A stretch of 64,000 nt of DNA, taken from NCBI RefSeq assembly GCF_900450995.1, contig NZ_UGHY01000002.1, forward strand, positions 842,501 through 906,500, written 5' to 3'. How positions within the stretch are numbered: the first letter of the stretch is position 1; each line of letters begins with the position of its first letter. Positions 27,457 to 36,929 of the stretch are shown here, in pieces. The DNA comes from Haemophilus parainfluenzae. Its GTDB lineage: Bacteria; Pseudomonadota; Gammaproteobacteria; Enterobacterales; Pasteurellaceae. A model generated the notes under the pieces. That model had not been told where the DNA came from. It ran no database searches and saw only the letters and a list, made by a program, of their open reading frames with translations. A program made the position numbers and the translations under genes.

Positions 27457-28986
27457 ATGTCTCTTGCCATTGTTTATAGCCGTGCATCAATGGGGGTACA
27501 AGCCCCTCTTGTTACCATTGAGGTACACTTAAGTAACGGAAAGCCTGGATTTACCTTAGTTGGTCTACCTGAAAAAACAGTGAAAGAAGCACAAGATCGT
27601 GTCAGAAGTGCATTAATGAATGCCCGGTTCAAATATCCTGCTAAACGCATCACCGTTAACCTTGCACCAGCCGATTTACCCAAAGAAGGGGGACGATTTG
27701 ATTTACCTATTGCAATCGGTATTTTAGCCGCATCAGATCAACTTGATGGTAGCCGTTTAAAACAGTTTGAATTCGTTGGCGAGCTCGCATTAACAGGTGA
27801 ATTACGTGGCGTACACGGCGTGATTCCCGCCATTTTAGCAGCACAAAAAGCGAAACGAGCCCCCATTATCACTTATCAAAATGCCAATGAAGCTTCACTT
27901 GTCTCAGAACAAGAAACTTATTTCGCTAAAAACCTTTTGGAAGTCGTACAATTCTTAAATAATCAAGAAAAATTACCTTTGGCCTCATTACTCACACAAG
28001 AAAGTGCGGTCGGATTTTCAGTTAAAAATCACTTAGATTTGACCGATATTATTGGTCAGCAACATGCTAAACGAGCACTAACGATAGCGGCAGCAGGTCA
28101 GCACAACCTACTCTTTTTAGGGCCACCTGGGACGGGTAAAACAATGTTGGCAAGTCGTCTTACTGCATTGCTACCTGAAATGACCGATTTAGAAGCCATT
28201 GAAACCGCTTCGGTTACGAGCTTAGTACAAAATGAATTAAATTTTCATAACTGGAAACAACGTCCGTTTCGAGCGCCACATCATAGTGCCTCATTACCGG
28301 CCTTAGTAGGTGGGGGAACCATTCCAAAACCAGGCGAAATATCGCTCGCACATAACGGCGTACTTTTTCTTGATGAATTACCTGAGTTTGAGCGTAAAGT
28401 GCTTGATGCACTTCGTCAACCATTAGAAAGTGGAGAAATTATTATTTCGCGTGCCAATGCTAAAATCCAATTTCCTGCTCGCTTTCAATTAGTTGCGGCG
28501 ATGAATCCAAGTCCAACCGGGCATTACACTGGAACACATAATCGAACCTCGCCGCAGCAAGTGATGCGTTATTTAAACCGACTTTCAGGGCCATTTTTAG
28601 ATCGCTTTGATTTATCTATTGAAGTACCTCTTCTGCCACAAGGTAGCTTACAGAATACAGGGGATAGAGGTGAGACAAGCCAACAAGTACGAGAAAAAGT
28701 CTTAAAAGTGAGGGAAATTCAACTTGCTCGAGCCGGTAAAATCAATGCGTATCTTTCAAGCAAAGAAATTGAACGAGACTGTAAATTACAAGATAAAGAC
28801 GCGCTATTCCTTGAAAATGCACTCAATAAGCTTGGACTTTCAGTAAGAGCCTATCATCGGATTTTAAAAGTCTCACGCACGATTGCTGATTTAAATGACG
28901 AAAAAGAAATACAACAATCTCATTTAGCAGAAGCGCTAGGGTATAGAGCCATGGATCGGTTGTTACAGAAATTATCTATCACTTAA
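27457..28986 (+). CDS. comM: Competence protein ComM (MCM-like AAA+ helicase)
   Basis: Hexameric branch-migration helicase that extends heteroduplex during integration of incoming DNA in natural transformation. The 509-residue product has the N-terminal ChlI-type domain (SLAIVYSRASMGVQAPLV), then the AAA+ Mg-chelatase core. That core has Walker A GPPGTGKT (~residue 225), Walker B LFLDELPEF and the arginine-bearing HNRTSPQQVMRYLNRLSGPF, followed by a C-terminal helical lid. It is preceded by a CRP-S operator, tying it to the competence regulon. Intact. Confidence 0.96.
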   Translation: MSLAIVYSRASMGVQAPLVTIEVHLSNGKPGFTLVGLPEKTVKEAQDRVRSALMNARFKYPAKRITVNLAPADLPKEGGRFDLPIAIGILAASDQLDGSRLKQFEFVGELALTGELRGVHGVIPAILAAQKAKRAPIITYQNANEASLVSEQETYFAKNLLEVVQFLNNQEKLPLASLLTQESAVGFSVKNHLDLTDIIGQQHAKRALTIAAAGQHNLLFLGPPGTGKTMLASRLTALLPEMTDLEAIETASVTSLVQNELNFHNWKQRPFRAPHHSASLPALVGGGTIPKPGEISLAHNGVLFLDELPEFERKVLDALRQPLESGEIIISRANAKIQFPARFQLVAAMNPSPTGHYTGTHNRTSPQQVMRYLNRLSGPFLDRFDLSIEVPLLPQGSLQNTGDRGETSQQVREKVLKVREIQLARAGKINAYLSSKEIERDCKLQDKDALFLENALNKLGLSVRAYHRILKVSRTIADLNDEKEIQQSHLAEALGYRAMDRLLQKLSIT

Positions 28987-28990
28987 AAAA

Positions 28991-29018
28991 TAAAAGGGCG
29001 AATAATTCGCCCTTTTTT
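28991..29018. terminator. Bidirectional terminator between comM and nfuA
   Basis: AAAGGGCGAA / TTCGCCCTTT, a 10-bp stem with a 3-base loop, has A and T runs on both sides. It serves convergent comM (+) and nfuA (-). Confidence 0.9.
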
Positions 29019-29027
29019 CTTCTATTC

Positions 29028-29612
29028 TTAATAATAAGAATGTTCACCGCGTTGGTGTTCGGTTACGTCTCTTGCACCTTTTAATTCATTTGGGAAGAGC
29101 GAAACTAACTGTTTCTCTACCCCATCTTTTAAGGTTACATCAACCATCGAGCAACCATTACAGCCACCACCAAATTGTAGAACAGCATAACCATCATCGG
29201 TAATTTCAATTAGCGTGATTTTACCGCCATGGCTGGCTAATTGTGGGTTAATTTGTGTTTGGATCACGTACTCTACGCGCTCAATTAAAGGCGCATCATC
29301 TGCAACTTTACGCATTTTTGCGTTAGGTGCTTTTAAAGTAAGCTGAGCGCCAAGCTCTTCGGTTACATAATCAATTTCTGCATCTTCTAAAAACGGTAAA
29401 CTAATTTCATCTACAAATGCAGAGAACGTATCGTACTTCATTTCAGTATCAGTCGCTTCAACTGAATTTAGCGGGCAATAAGATACGCCACATTCTGCTC
29501 CAGGTGTCCCCGGATTCACGACAAAAATACGAATATTTGTACCTTCTTCTTGTGTATCTAAAAGTTTCCGAAAATGTGCTTGTGCAGCATCTGAAATAAA
29601 AATTTGTTCCAT
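29028..29612 (-). CDS. nfuA: Fe-S biogenesis protein NfuA
   Basis: Iron-sulfur cluster carrier that delivers 4Fe-4S clusters to client proteins under stress. The 194 residues comprise an N-terminal degenerate A-type (HesB-like) domain and a C-terminal NifU domain with the cluster-binding CxxC in [11 protein letters not shown] (~residue 150). It lies downstream of comF in the same direction (113-base gap), the position of the old orfG next to the H. influenzae com operon. Confidence 0.95.
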   Translation of the reverse strand: MEQIFISDAAQAHFRKLLDTQEEGTNIRIFVVNPGTPGAECGVSYCPLNSVEATDTEMKYDTFSAFVDEISLPFLEDAEIDYVTEELGAQLTLKAPNAKMRKVADDAPLIERVEYVIQTQINPQLASHGGKITLIEITDDGYAVLQFGGGCNGCSMVDVTLKDGVEKQLVSLFPNELKGARDVTEHQRGEHSYY

Positions 29613-29725
29613 AAATAAAGTCCTAATACTTGATGCAATATATCAAGAATGATACTCCTATACGGCAATTTTTTCTACATTTATTCCTATTTTTATAGAT
29701 ATAGATAAATCCTATCTTTAAAAAT

Positions 29726-30415
29726 TTAGGCTCTCGCTAAACCCCATACTTGAATTTCTTTTACACCTAATTTTCGAAGTTGTTTGGCTATCTCTGCTAA
29801 CGTTGAACCAGTTGTAATCACATCATCCACCAAAGCAACGCATTCATAAGGGAAGGGCTTTTCGGTATCCACTGTAAAAGCATTTTTAAGGTTTTGTCGC
29901 CGATCTTTCGCCGTTAAACCTCGCTGAGTATGGGTATGTTTAATCCGTTTCACCACATGATGACAGTTAGGCACATCACACCAACAACTTAACCAATTAG
30001 CCAATAAATCAGCCTGATTATACCCCCGATACCATTGTCGAAAATGATATAGCGGCACTGGAATAATCGCCTGAGGCAACGAGAGCCCATGCGTTCGTCT
30101 CGCCTCTCGCACCGCGAGATAAAGCAAACGCGATAAACTGCAATCTAACCAAAACTGTTTTTGGAATTTAAAACGATGAATAAGTGAAGAAATCGGTTCG
30201 AGGTAATGCCCAATAATCACAATACGATCCCAAGCGGGTTCATTTTTCAAACAATGTCCACAGCCCATTGCATAATGCTGCAAGGGTGAACCACATCGAC
30301 CACAATAAGGGAAAGTTTTAATTTGCTTCTGACATCGACTACACAATCCATTTCGACCAAGATAAATAGATCGCTTGCAATGCACACAGCTAAACTGAAA
30401 AAAATGGGAAAACAT
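29726..30415 (-). CDS. comF: Competence protein ComF (phosphoribosyltransferase-like)
   Basis: Cytoplasmic protein required for moving or handling transforming DNA; its exact reaction is unknown. The 229 residues from the ATG at 30415 (MFSHFFQFSCVHCK) hold an N-terminal zinc-finger-like cysteine set (CVHC, CSRC, CGRC, CGHC). A phosphoribosyltransferase domain follows, with PRPP loop VALVDDVITTGST near the end. It is the last gene of comABCDEF and starts 19 bases after comE. Confidence 0.93.
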   Translation of the reverse strand: MFSHFFQFSCVHCKRSIYLGRNGLCSRCQKQIKTFPYCGRCGSPLQHYAMGCGHCLKNEPAWDRIVIIGHYLEPISSLIHRFKFQKQFWLDCSLSRLLYLAVREARRTHGLSLPQAIIPVPLYHFRQWYRGYNQADLLANWLSCWCDVPNCHHVVKRIKHTHTQRGLTAKDRRQNLKNAFTVDTEKPFPYECVALVDDVITTGSTLAEIAKQLRKLGVKEIQVWGLARA

Positions 30416-30434
30416 AAGAGAAATTGACCGCACT

Positions 30435-31817
30435 TTATTTTTTTGCTTTTTCTGCTTGCTTAAAATGCTTTTCTTTCTTAGCCATTTCCATTCTTTCACC
30501 TTGTTTTAAAATATGAGGGGTCACAAAAATTACGAGTTCTCGTTTTTGATGTCGTTCACTTTCCTTACTAAATAGACGCTTAATACCTGGAATATCACCC
30601 AATAATGGTACTTTATCGACACCTTTCGTGATCGTATCGTGGAATACACCACCCAATACAATCGTTTCGCCATCTTTGGCAAACACTTGCGTATTAATTT
30701 CTTGTTTATCAATGGATACCACTTCATTTTGTCCGTAAGCCACGCGATTTCCCGGAGAATTTTGACTGACTAATAAATCCAATAGAATATTATTATCCTT
30801 CGAAATATGCGGCGTGACTTCTAATCCTAAGACAGCCTCGCGAAACTCCACTGACTGTGTATCATTTTTCCCATTTGTCACCACATAAGGAATTTCTGTC
30901 CCTTGTTTGATGCTTGCACTTTTCTTGTTGGTCGTAAGTAAGCGAGGACTCGCAATGATCTCCACGTTATTTTCACGTTCAAGTGCAGTCAATTCTAAGT
31001 CTAATAATCGACCATTAATTTTAGCCACTTGAAGCGCTAATGAGCCAGCTGGCGTGACCGTTGTCGCAAAATTCACGTTTAAATTATTACTGATATTACT
31101 AAAGCCATTCGCATCTAAGCTGCCACCCACTCGATGGGCTGCCTCAGTAGGATTAAAAATGCCCCAACGCACACCTAATTCTTTTAGGCTTTCATCTGTA
31201 ATCGTCACAATACGTGCTTCAATCACGATTTGTTCAATGGGTTTATCCAACTCTGCGATTAATTTTTTGATATTTTTTATAGAACGTGCATCATCCTGAA
31301 TCAGTAATACATTGCTTCGGTCATCAAAGGTAATTGTGCCGCTAGGTGAAAGCAAAGAACCACTACCAGTTGTTAAAGATTTCATCACATCAGAGGCCTT
31401 GGCAAAATGCAGTTTAACCGTTGTACTCACAAGTGGTGTTTCACTAGGCAAACTTTCTCCGCTAATTGCCATAGGTTCTGTCATTTTCTCTGCATATTGC
31501 TCATGTTGAGAAGGCTTACCCAAATAATAAATACCATTTTCTTGATAAAAAGAGAGCCCTTTGATTTTTGCTACAGAACGCAATAAACGATCAAAATCTA
31601 CATTATCCAATTGCAATGAAAGCGTTCCCTCTAATTCATCATCAATCATTAAATTAGTATTTTGCTCAAGAGCAAGTTGCTGTAGTGTCGCCACCATGGG
31701 AGCTTGTTTTAAGCGAAGTGAAAATACGCGATTCTCTGCCGCTGAGTAGGTCGTCCATAGGATCAAAAAACACATTAAAAACTGACCGCACTTTGTTTTT
31801 ATTTTCTGCTTTATCAT
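30435..31817 (-). CDS. comE: Competence secretin ComE (PilQ homologue)
   Basis: Outer-membrane secretin through which the type IV pilus and incoming DNA pass. The 460 residues have a signal peptide (residues ~1-27), a STN/N0-type domain (APMVATLQQLALEQNTNLMI), N1-type repeat (VKLHFAKASDVMKSLTTG), and the C-terminal secretin domain (VPLLGDIPGIKRLFSKE, ELVIFVTPHIL). It is the longest gene of the com operon, 1 base after comD. Confidence 0.95.
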   Translation of the reverse strand: MIKQKIKTKCGQFLMCFLILWTTYSAAENRVFSLRLKQAPMVATLQQLALEQNTNLMIDDELEGTLSLQLDNVDFDRLLRSVAKIKGLSFYQENGIYYLGKPSQHEQYAEKMTEPMAISGESLPSETPLVSTTVKLHFAKASDVMKSLTTGSGSLLSPSGTITFDDRSNVLLIQDDARSIKNIKKLIAELDKPIEQIVIEARIVTITDESLKELGVRWGIFNPTEAAHRVGGSLDANGFSNISNNLNVNFATTVTPAGSLALQVAKINGRLLDLELTALERENNVEIIASPRLLTTNKKSASIKQGTEIPYVVTNGKNDTQSVEFREAVLGLEVTPHISKDNNILLDLLVSQNSPGNRVAYGQNEVVSIDKQEINTQVFAKDGETIVLGGVFHDTITKGVDKVPLLGDIPGIKRLFSKESERHQKRELVIFVTPHILKQGERMEMAKKEKHFKQAEKAKK

Positions 31818-31818
31818 T

Positions 31819-32202
31819 TTAAAATCTCATTATGATTGAGGTCGTTTGTTCACATTGCCCTGCTTTATAACTTTGAAGCGTCACGCTGTTTTTACTCACT
31901 TTTTCGACTAAATAGCCTTCTTTTCCAATCCTCTGCCCGACTTGAACAGACAGAATATGCCCATCATCATTAAATAACACTTCTGCCTGTTTACCATATT
32001 GCACGACTCCCACAATGTGTAGCTGAACCAATGGGCGTTCCTCCGCCAGTCTCGGCTCCGAATACACGCAAGCCGACACCGGCGGTAGGGTGAGCCCCTC
32101 TTTTGAATATTCGGTTTGTTCTCTTTGTTTACGATCAAAAGGATCTTGTGAAAATGCTGATACAGAAAAAAACGCTATCAAGATTAAGAAAAGTTTTTTC
32201 AT
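31819..32202 (-). CDS. comD: Competence protein ComD (PilP-like)
   Basis: Small exported protein with a hydrophobic start (KKLFLILIAFFSVSAFS) ending in a probable signal-peptidase site. The rest of the 127 residues resembles the PilP beta-domain (VQLHIVGVVQYGKQAEVLF, VGQRIGKEGYLVEKVS), which links the inner-membrane PilNO complex to the secretin. The assignment rests on operon position and this weak similarity. The ATG overlaps the comC stop. Confidence 0.88.
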   Translation of the reverse strand: MKKLFLILIAFFSVSAFSQDPFDRKQREQTEYSKEGLTLPPVSACVYSEPRLAEERPLVQLHIVGVVQYGKQAEVLFNDDGHILSVQVGQRIGKEGYLVEKVSKNSVTLQSYKAGQCEQTTSIIMRF

Positions 32203-32744
32203 TATTTGTCCTTATTTAGTTGGAAAATTAACTCACATGTAATAGAAGCATTTTCCTCTTCATCTAATTTCTCAATGTTTAATTGCGTTAAAGAAAGTGT
32301 AGGAACATCGTTTAAAAGTGCGATCACAAATTGCTGTAAATCGACAAAATAGCCTTGCAATGATAAATGCAACAAAGTATGTTGAGAAAAATCCCAACGT
32401 AAATCCAACGATCGAAGTCGCCCATTTAACAACGCCTGTACATGCTGATTAATCGGCAATACAGAATTAGCTAATTCTGGAGAAAGTTGTCGGCTGTCTG
32501 ACTTTTGTCTTAAGGTTTGTAAAATCTTTTCCTGTTTATCCCACTCTTGCTGCTGCAAACTCAATTCTGCGTCAAGTCGATGTCGTTCATTACTCTTTTC
32601 AACGTAACGAAAAACAGGTAAAAAGATGACCGCACTTAATGCACTCAACCAAAAGGCGGCATGGACCATTTGAGGTAATCGAAGCCATCTCCCAAACCAA
32701 CTTTGTACACTTTTTTGAACAAGCTCATTGATAAAGTTCCTCAT
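32202..32744 (-). CDS. comC: Competence protein ComC (PilO-like)
   Basis: 180-residue inner-membrane protein with one N-terminal membrane helix (FWLSALSAVIFLPVF at ~32-46), then a coiled coil (ELSLQQQEWDKQEKILQTLR) and a small periplasmic domain. This is the PilO-type architecture that forms the alignment complex of the pilus with ComB. The ATG overlaps the comB stop (ATGA). Confidence 0.9.
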   Translation of the reverse strand: MRNFINELVQKSVQSWFGRWLRLPQMVHAAFWLSALSAVIFLPVFRYVEKSNERHRLDAELSLQQQEWDKQEKILQTLRQKSDSRQLSPELANSVLPINQHVQALLNGRLRSLDLRWDFSQHTLLHLSLQGYFVDLQQFVIALLNDVPTLSLTQLNIEKLDEEENASITCELIFQLNKDK

Positions 32745-33253
32745 TGCACAGACTCCGATAACTGAATATCAAATTGAAAAAATAACTGATGTTGCACTGG
32801 CTGAAACTTAGTTAAGTTAACCTCTGTAAAATGACGTTTGAGAAATTGATGTATCTCCTCAAACTCTTGTTGGCTTTCTGTCGCGCCTGAAAGGACAACT
32901 TGCTTCGCATTGAGCGTAAATTCATCTAACTCGCCCTGTTGTAATGGGAACTCAGTTAATAAATTAAGCAGGCGATACACATATTCTGTATCCATTTCCG
33001 TCAGCTCATTCATTTCTTTCAAATCATGTTGTAGTTGTTGAACTTGAATGCGTTTCTGATGGACTTGATGAGTTATTTGTGTCAGTTTTTCTTTTGTCTG
33101 ACTTAGGGCTTGCCCTTGTTGTTCATTAAGTTGGTTCAATCCAATGACAATCAAAACTGAACAAGCTAGCCAAATTAAACCTTGACACATAAAACGACGA
33201 AAGGCCTTTTGATGTTGTTCTAAGCGCCAAGGCAATAAATTAAGGCTAAACAT
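32741..33253 (-). CDS. comB: Competence protein ComB (PilN-like)
   Basis: 170-residue inner-membrane protein beginning MFSLNLLPWRLEQHQK, the NLLPWR-type motif that in PilN binds the cytoplasmic PilM. It is followed by one membrane helix and a coiled-coil/periplasmic part. Two GTG codons directly upstream are alternative starts. ATG is preferred, and it overlaps the comA stop as ATGTTTAG. Confidence 0.9.
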   Translation of the reverse strand: MFSLNLLPWRLEQHQKAFRRFMCQGLIWLACSVLIVIGLNQLNEQQGQALSQTKEKLTQITHQVHQKRIQVQQLQHDLKEMNELTEMDTEYVYRLLNLLTEFPLQQGELDEFTLNAKQVVLSGATESQQEFEEIHQFLKRHFTEVNLTKFQPVQHQLFFQFDIQLSESVQ

Positions 33254-34088
33254 CACCACTCTCCCGATTAACTAAAGGCAAAAGTGCGGGAGGTTTTAAA
33301 GATAACTCCACTAGCTTTAAATCGGTTTGCCACAGTGCATTACCTAAAGCAATAAAAGGGAAATCTGTTTCAATACGCTGCCAATCTTTAGGCTGTAATT
33401 CGATTGTATGTGAATTCAACATATCGGGCGTTTGATACACATAAACCTGTTCTATCGTTTCGGGAAAGCGTTGGATAAATTGTTGATAAAGTTCGGATAA
33501 ATCACCTTGAGATTGCAAGACTTGTCGTTGTTGTAAGCGTTCACAAACGGCGAGACATCCTTGTTGATCTTGATATAAAAATAAGGCGTTAGTCGGCTCT
33601 TGACCTAAAATGGCATAAAATGCGCGTAAAATACTGTGATTCAGTAAATCAAGTGCGGTCAATTTTAACGGTAGATATTTTGCTAATTCTGCATTGGCGC
33701 TTTCTTGTCGAATAGCCGTGATATCCAAACGAAAACCTTGTTTTAATGGCGTGGTCAGATAATCAAACCATAATTCATCCAAAGGAATCGGTAATTCTTT
33801 TTGCAAAATAAAACGACATTGTTGTTCACACTCCTGAACATTGAGTGTTTGCGGTAAAATAAGCGTTTTAGACCAAGTTAAATGGGGTGAAATAGCACCG
33901 ATAAAACAACATTGGTTTGTTTTTTGCGGTAAATGAGGTAATAACTGAGAAAAAATATCCTTTTGTCGTCCATTCAAGCAAATAGATTGAACTTTGTTGA
34001 ATTCATCTAGCCAAACAAAATAGAGGTTATCTTGTTGTTTACTCACACCAATTTGTTGTTTTCGCTGCTTTCTATGAGCAATTCCCAT
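33246..34088 (-). CDS. comA: Competence protein ComA (PilM-like)
   Basis: 280-residue cytoplasmic protein, first gene of the com operon, similar in role to the actin-fold PilM that anchors PilN. The fold cannot be confirmed by eye; segments such as QCRFILQKELPIPLDELWFDYL and LDLLNHSILRAFY are PilM-like. There is no signal peptide. Upstream lie a -10 box and a CRP-S operator, so expression should depend on CRP plus Sxy. Confidence 0.9.
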   Translation of the reverse strand: MGIAHRKQRKQQIGVSKQQDNLYFVWLDEFNKVQSICLNGRQKDIFSQLLPHLPQKTNQCCFIGAISPHLTWSKTLILPQTLNVQECEQQCRFILQKELPIPLDELWFDYLTTPLKQGFRLDITAIRQESANAELAKYLPLKLTALDLLNHSILRAFYAILGQEPTNALFLYQDQQGCLAVCERLQQRQVLQSQGDLSELYQQFIQRFPETIEQVYVYQTPDMLNSHTIELQPKDWQRIETDFPFIALGNALWQTDLKLVELSLKPPALLPLVNRESGDV

Positions 34089-34137
34089 ATTCTTTCCTAT
34101 TCTTTAAGGGATTAATCTTTTATACTTAGCAGCCAAA

Positions 34138-34143
34138 ATCATA
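34138..34143 (-). promoter_or_regulatory. -10 element of the comABCDEF promoter
   Basis: On the minus strand TATGAT sits so that a start near 34131 would be about 60 bases from the CRP-S centre (34191.5). A second candidate, TATAAA near 34119-34124, would put the operator about 79 bases away, which is less usual. Confidence 0.55.
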
Positions 34144-34180
34144 ATTTTGATTTTTTGAATATTCATTAAACCAGAGAGAA

Positions 34181-34202
34181 TTTTACGATGCGGATCGCAA
34201 AA
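34181..34202 (-). promoter_or_regulatory. CRP-S operator of comABCDEF, overlapping the ponA start codon
   Basis: Read on the minus strand, TTTTGCGATCCGCATCG plus TAAAA matches the CRP-S form TGCGA-N6-TCGNA with T and A flanks. The ponA ATG is at 34188-34190, inside the operator. In Haemophilus such sites need both CRP and Sxy. Confidence 0.85.
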
Positions 34203-36806
34203 TTAATATTAAGTACCCTATTTACGATATGTATACTGGGGTTAGTCGCCGGTGGTGTACTGTATTTTCACTTAAAATCCTCCTTACCATCGGTAGAAAG
34301 CCTAAAAACCGTCGAGTTACAACAACCGATGCAAATTTATACGGCTGATGGCAAATTGATCGGTGAAGTCGGTGAACAACGCCGTATTCCAGTGAAATTA
34401 GAAAATGTACCTCAGCGTCTGCAAGATGCTTTCTTAGCGACGGAAGATAGCCGTTTTTATGACCATCACGGTTTAGACCCTGTCGGTATTGCTCGTGCGA
34501 TTTTTGTTGCTGTCAACAATGGTGGTGCATCTCAAGGGGCAAGTACCATTACGCAACAGCTTGCACGTAACTTCTTCTTAACCCCGGAAAAAACCATTAT
34601 TCGTAAAGCACGTGAAGCGGTATTAGCGGTAGAAATCGAAAATGCTCTAAGCAAACAAGAAATTTTAGAGCTTTATTTGAATAAAATTTTCTTAGGCTAT
34701 CGTTCTTATGGTGTCGCAGCCGCTGCACAAACCTACTTTGGTAAAAACTTAGATGAATTAACGCTCTCTGAAATGGCTGTGATTGCAGGCTTACCAAAAG
34801 CACCTTCAACAATGAACCCATTGTATTCACCAAAACGTGCGGAAGAACGCCGTAATGTGGTATTAGGTCGTATGTTGGATGAAAACAAAATCACCAAAGC
34901 AGAATATGATGCAGCCATCAAAGAGCCAATCGTAGCGAGTTATCACGGTGCAAAATTTGAATTCCGTGCAGACTATGTGACTGAAATGGTTCGTCAAGAA
35001 ATGGTAAAACGTTTTGGTGAGGAAGATGCTTACACCAAAGGTTATAAAGTCTTCACAACTGTACTGTCAAAAGATCAAGCAGAAGCACAAAAAGCCGTAC
35101 GTAATAACCTGATCGATTATGATATGCGTCATGGCTGGCGTGGTGGCGCGCCTCTATGGAAAAAAGGTGAAGCCGTATGGGACAACGAGCGTATTGTCGC
35201 TTTCTTGAAAAAATTACCTGATTCAGAACCTTTTATTCCAGCGGCGGTAACCGCATTGGGTAAAAATGGTGCAGAATTACTTTTAGCTAATAATGAAACG
35301 ATGACGCTATCTTCAAACGCAATGCGTTGGGCAGGTAAATCCCCCGTTAAAGTGGGCGAACAGATTTGGATTCGTAAACGTGATAACGGTGAGTGGGTGT
35401 TAGGCCAAATTCCAGCAGCTAACTCTGCATTAGTTTCATTAAACTCAGATAATGGTGCAATTGAAGCCATGGTGGGTGGTTTTAGCTACGAACAAAGTAA
35501 ATTTAACCGAGCAACCCAATCTTTAGTGCAAGTCGGTTCTTCGATTAAACCATTTATCTATGCAGCTGCATTAGAGAAAGGTTTAACGCTTTCAAGCGTA
35601 TTACAAGACAGTCCTATCTCCATTCAAAAACCAGGACAACCTTTGTGGCAGCCGAAAAACTCACCTGATCGTTATGACGGTCCAATGCGTTTACGTGTGG
35701 GTTTAGGTCAATCTAAAAACATGATTGCCATCCGAGCCCTACAAACCGCAGGTGTTGGCTTTACAGCTGACTTCTTACAACGTTTTGGATTCAAACGTGA
35801 CCAATATTTTGCCAGTGAAGCACTTGCATTAGGTGCAGCGTCTTTCACGCCGCTTGAAATGGCGCGTGCTTACGCGGTATTTGATAATGGTGGTTTCTTA
35901 ATTGATCCTTACCTTATCGAAAAAATTCAAGATAACACGGGTAAAGATTTATTTATTGCTAATCCGAAAATTGCTTGTATCACCTGTAACGACATTCCTG
36001 TTATTTATGGTGAAACCAAAGATAAAATTGATGGTTTTAAAGATGTCGCAGAAGTGGCTAACCCTGACAATCTAAAATCTGCTAAAGGTAATAGCAACAC
36101 CGATACAGATGAAGGTGAGGGTGATCAGCAACCTGAGAATGTACTAGACTTGCCAGAGCTTCAAACATCAGCATTAAATGACGGTTCTGTTGATTTAATG
36201 GCGGATGCGAAAGACGGTGCGGCAAAACAAGAGTACGCCCCTCGTGTGATTAGTGGTGAATTAGCCTTCTTAATTCGTAGTGCATTAAATACGGCGATTT
36301 ATGGTGAGCAAGGACTTAGTTGGAAAGGTACCAGCTGGCGTATTGCTCAAAGCATTAAGCGTAGTGACATCGGCGGTAAAACCGGTACCACGAATAGTGC
36401 AAAAGTTGCTTGGTATGCGGGCTTTGGTGCTAACTTAGTGACAACGACCTATGTCGGTTTCGATGATAACAAACGCGTATTAGGTAAAGGTGAAGCGGGT
36501 GCGAAAACCGCAATGCCTGCCTGGGTTGCTTATATGAAAGCTGCACTTTCTGATGTACCAGAACGTCAACTCACACTTCCACCAAACATCATGGAAAAAA
36601 CCATTGATAGTAACTCTGGTTTACTTTCTGAAGGTGGTGGTCGAAAAGAATACTTTATCGTCGGTACTGAGCCTAAACGTACTTACATTGCGGAAATGCA
36701 AGAGCGTGGTTATTATGTTCCACCAGAGTTACAACAACGTCTAAACGGTGGAACAGGTAAAACTAAAGATGCCATTCCAGCAACGCAACCAGAAGAATTA
36801 TTCTAG
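34188..36806 (+). CDS. ponA: Penicillin-binding protein 1A (bifunctional transglycosylase/transpeptidase)
   Basis: Polymerises and cross-links peptidoglycan in the periplasm, anchored by one N-terminal membrane helix (residues ~4-28). The 872 residues include the GT51 glycosyltransferase domain with EDSRFYDHHG and QGASTITQQLARNFFL, then the transpeptidase domain. The latter has SxxK motif SSIKPFIY (~residue 455), the SxN motif SKN (~507), and KTGTTN (~730). A low-complexity acidic insert (NSNTDTDEGEGDQQ) lies before the last third. Also called mrcA. Its start codon lies within the com CRP-S operator. Confidence 0.97.
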   Translation: MRIAKLILSTLFTICILGLVAGGVLYFHLKSSLPSVESLKTVELQQPMQIYTADGKLIGEVGEQRRIPVKLENVPQRLQDAFLATEDSRFYDHHGLDPVGIARAIFVAVNNGGASQGASTITQQLARNFFLTPEKTIIRKAREAVLAVEIENALSKQEILELYLNKIFLGYRSYGVAAAAQTYFGKNLDELTLSEMAVIAGLPKAPSTMNPLYSPKRAEERRNVVLGRMLDENKITKAEYDAAIKEPIVASYHGAKFEFRADYVTEMVRQEMVKRFGEEDAYTKGYKVFTTVLSKDQAEAQKAVRNNLIDYDMRHGWRGGAPLWKKGEAVWDNERIVAFLKKLPDSEPFIPAAVTALGKNGAELLLANNETMTLSSNAMRWAGKSPVKVGEQIWIRKRDNGEWVLGQIPAANSALVSLNSDNGAIEAMVGGFSYEQSKFNRATQSLVQVGSSIKPFIYAAALEKGLTLSSVLQDSPISIQKPGQPLWQPKNSPDRYDGPMRLRVGLGQSKNMIAIRALQTAGVGFTADFLQRFGFKRDQYFASEALALGAASFTPLEMARAYAVFDNGGFLIDPYLIEKIQDNTGKDLFIANPKIACITCNDIPVIYGETKDKIDGFKDVAEVANPDNLKSAKGNSNTDTDEGEGDQQPENVLDLPELQTSALNDGSVDLMADAKDGAAKQEYAPRVISGELAFLIRSALNTAIYGEQGLSWKGTSWRIAQSIKRSDIGGKTGTTNSAKVAWYAGFGANLVTTTYVGFDDNKRVLGKGEAGAKTAMPAWVAYMKAALSDVPERQLTLPPNIMEKTIDSNSGLLSEGGGRKEYFIVGTEPKRTYIAEMQERGYYVPPELQQRLNGGTGKTKDAIPATQPEELF

Positions 36807-36837
36807 TACTGATTAAAATACTAAAAGTGTAGTTAAT

Positions 36838-36885
36838 TTTAAATGCCTTTCCGATCTCAATTTGTGAAAGGCATTCTTTTACTCA
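36838..36885. terminator. Terminator between ponA and the thi operon (repeat copy A)
   Basis: AATGCCTTTC (36842-36851) pairs with GAAAGGCATT (36866-36875), followed by CTTTTAC. It serves convergent ponA and the thiamine operon. The same hairpin with near-identical flanks and part of the loop recurs at 60891-60940. Confidence 0.8.
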
Positions 36886-36929
36886 AAATATTTTCAATAT
36901 TAGTGAAATTTTAAGTTTGATAAATTTAT

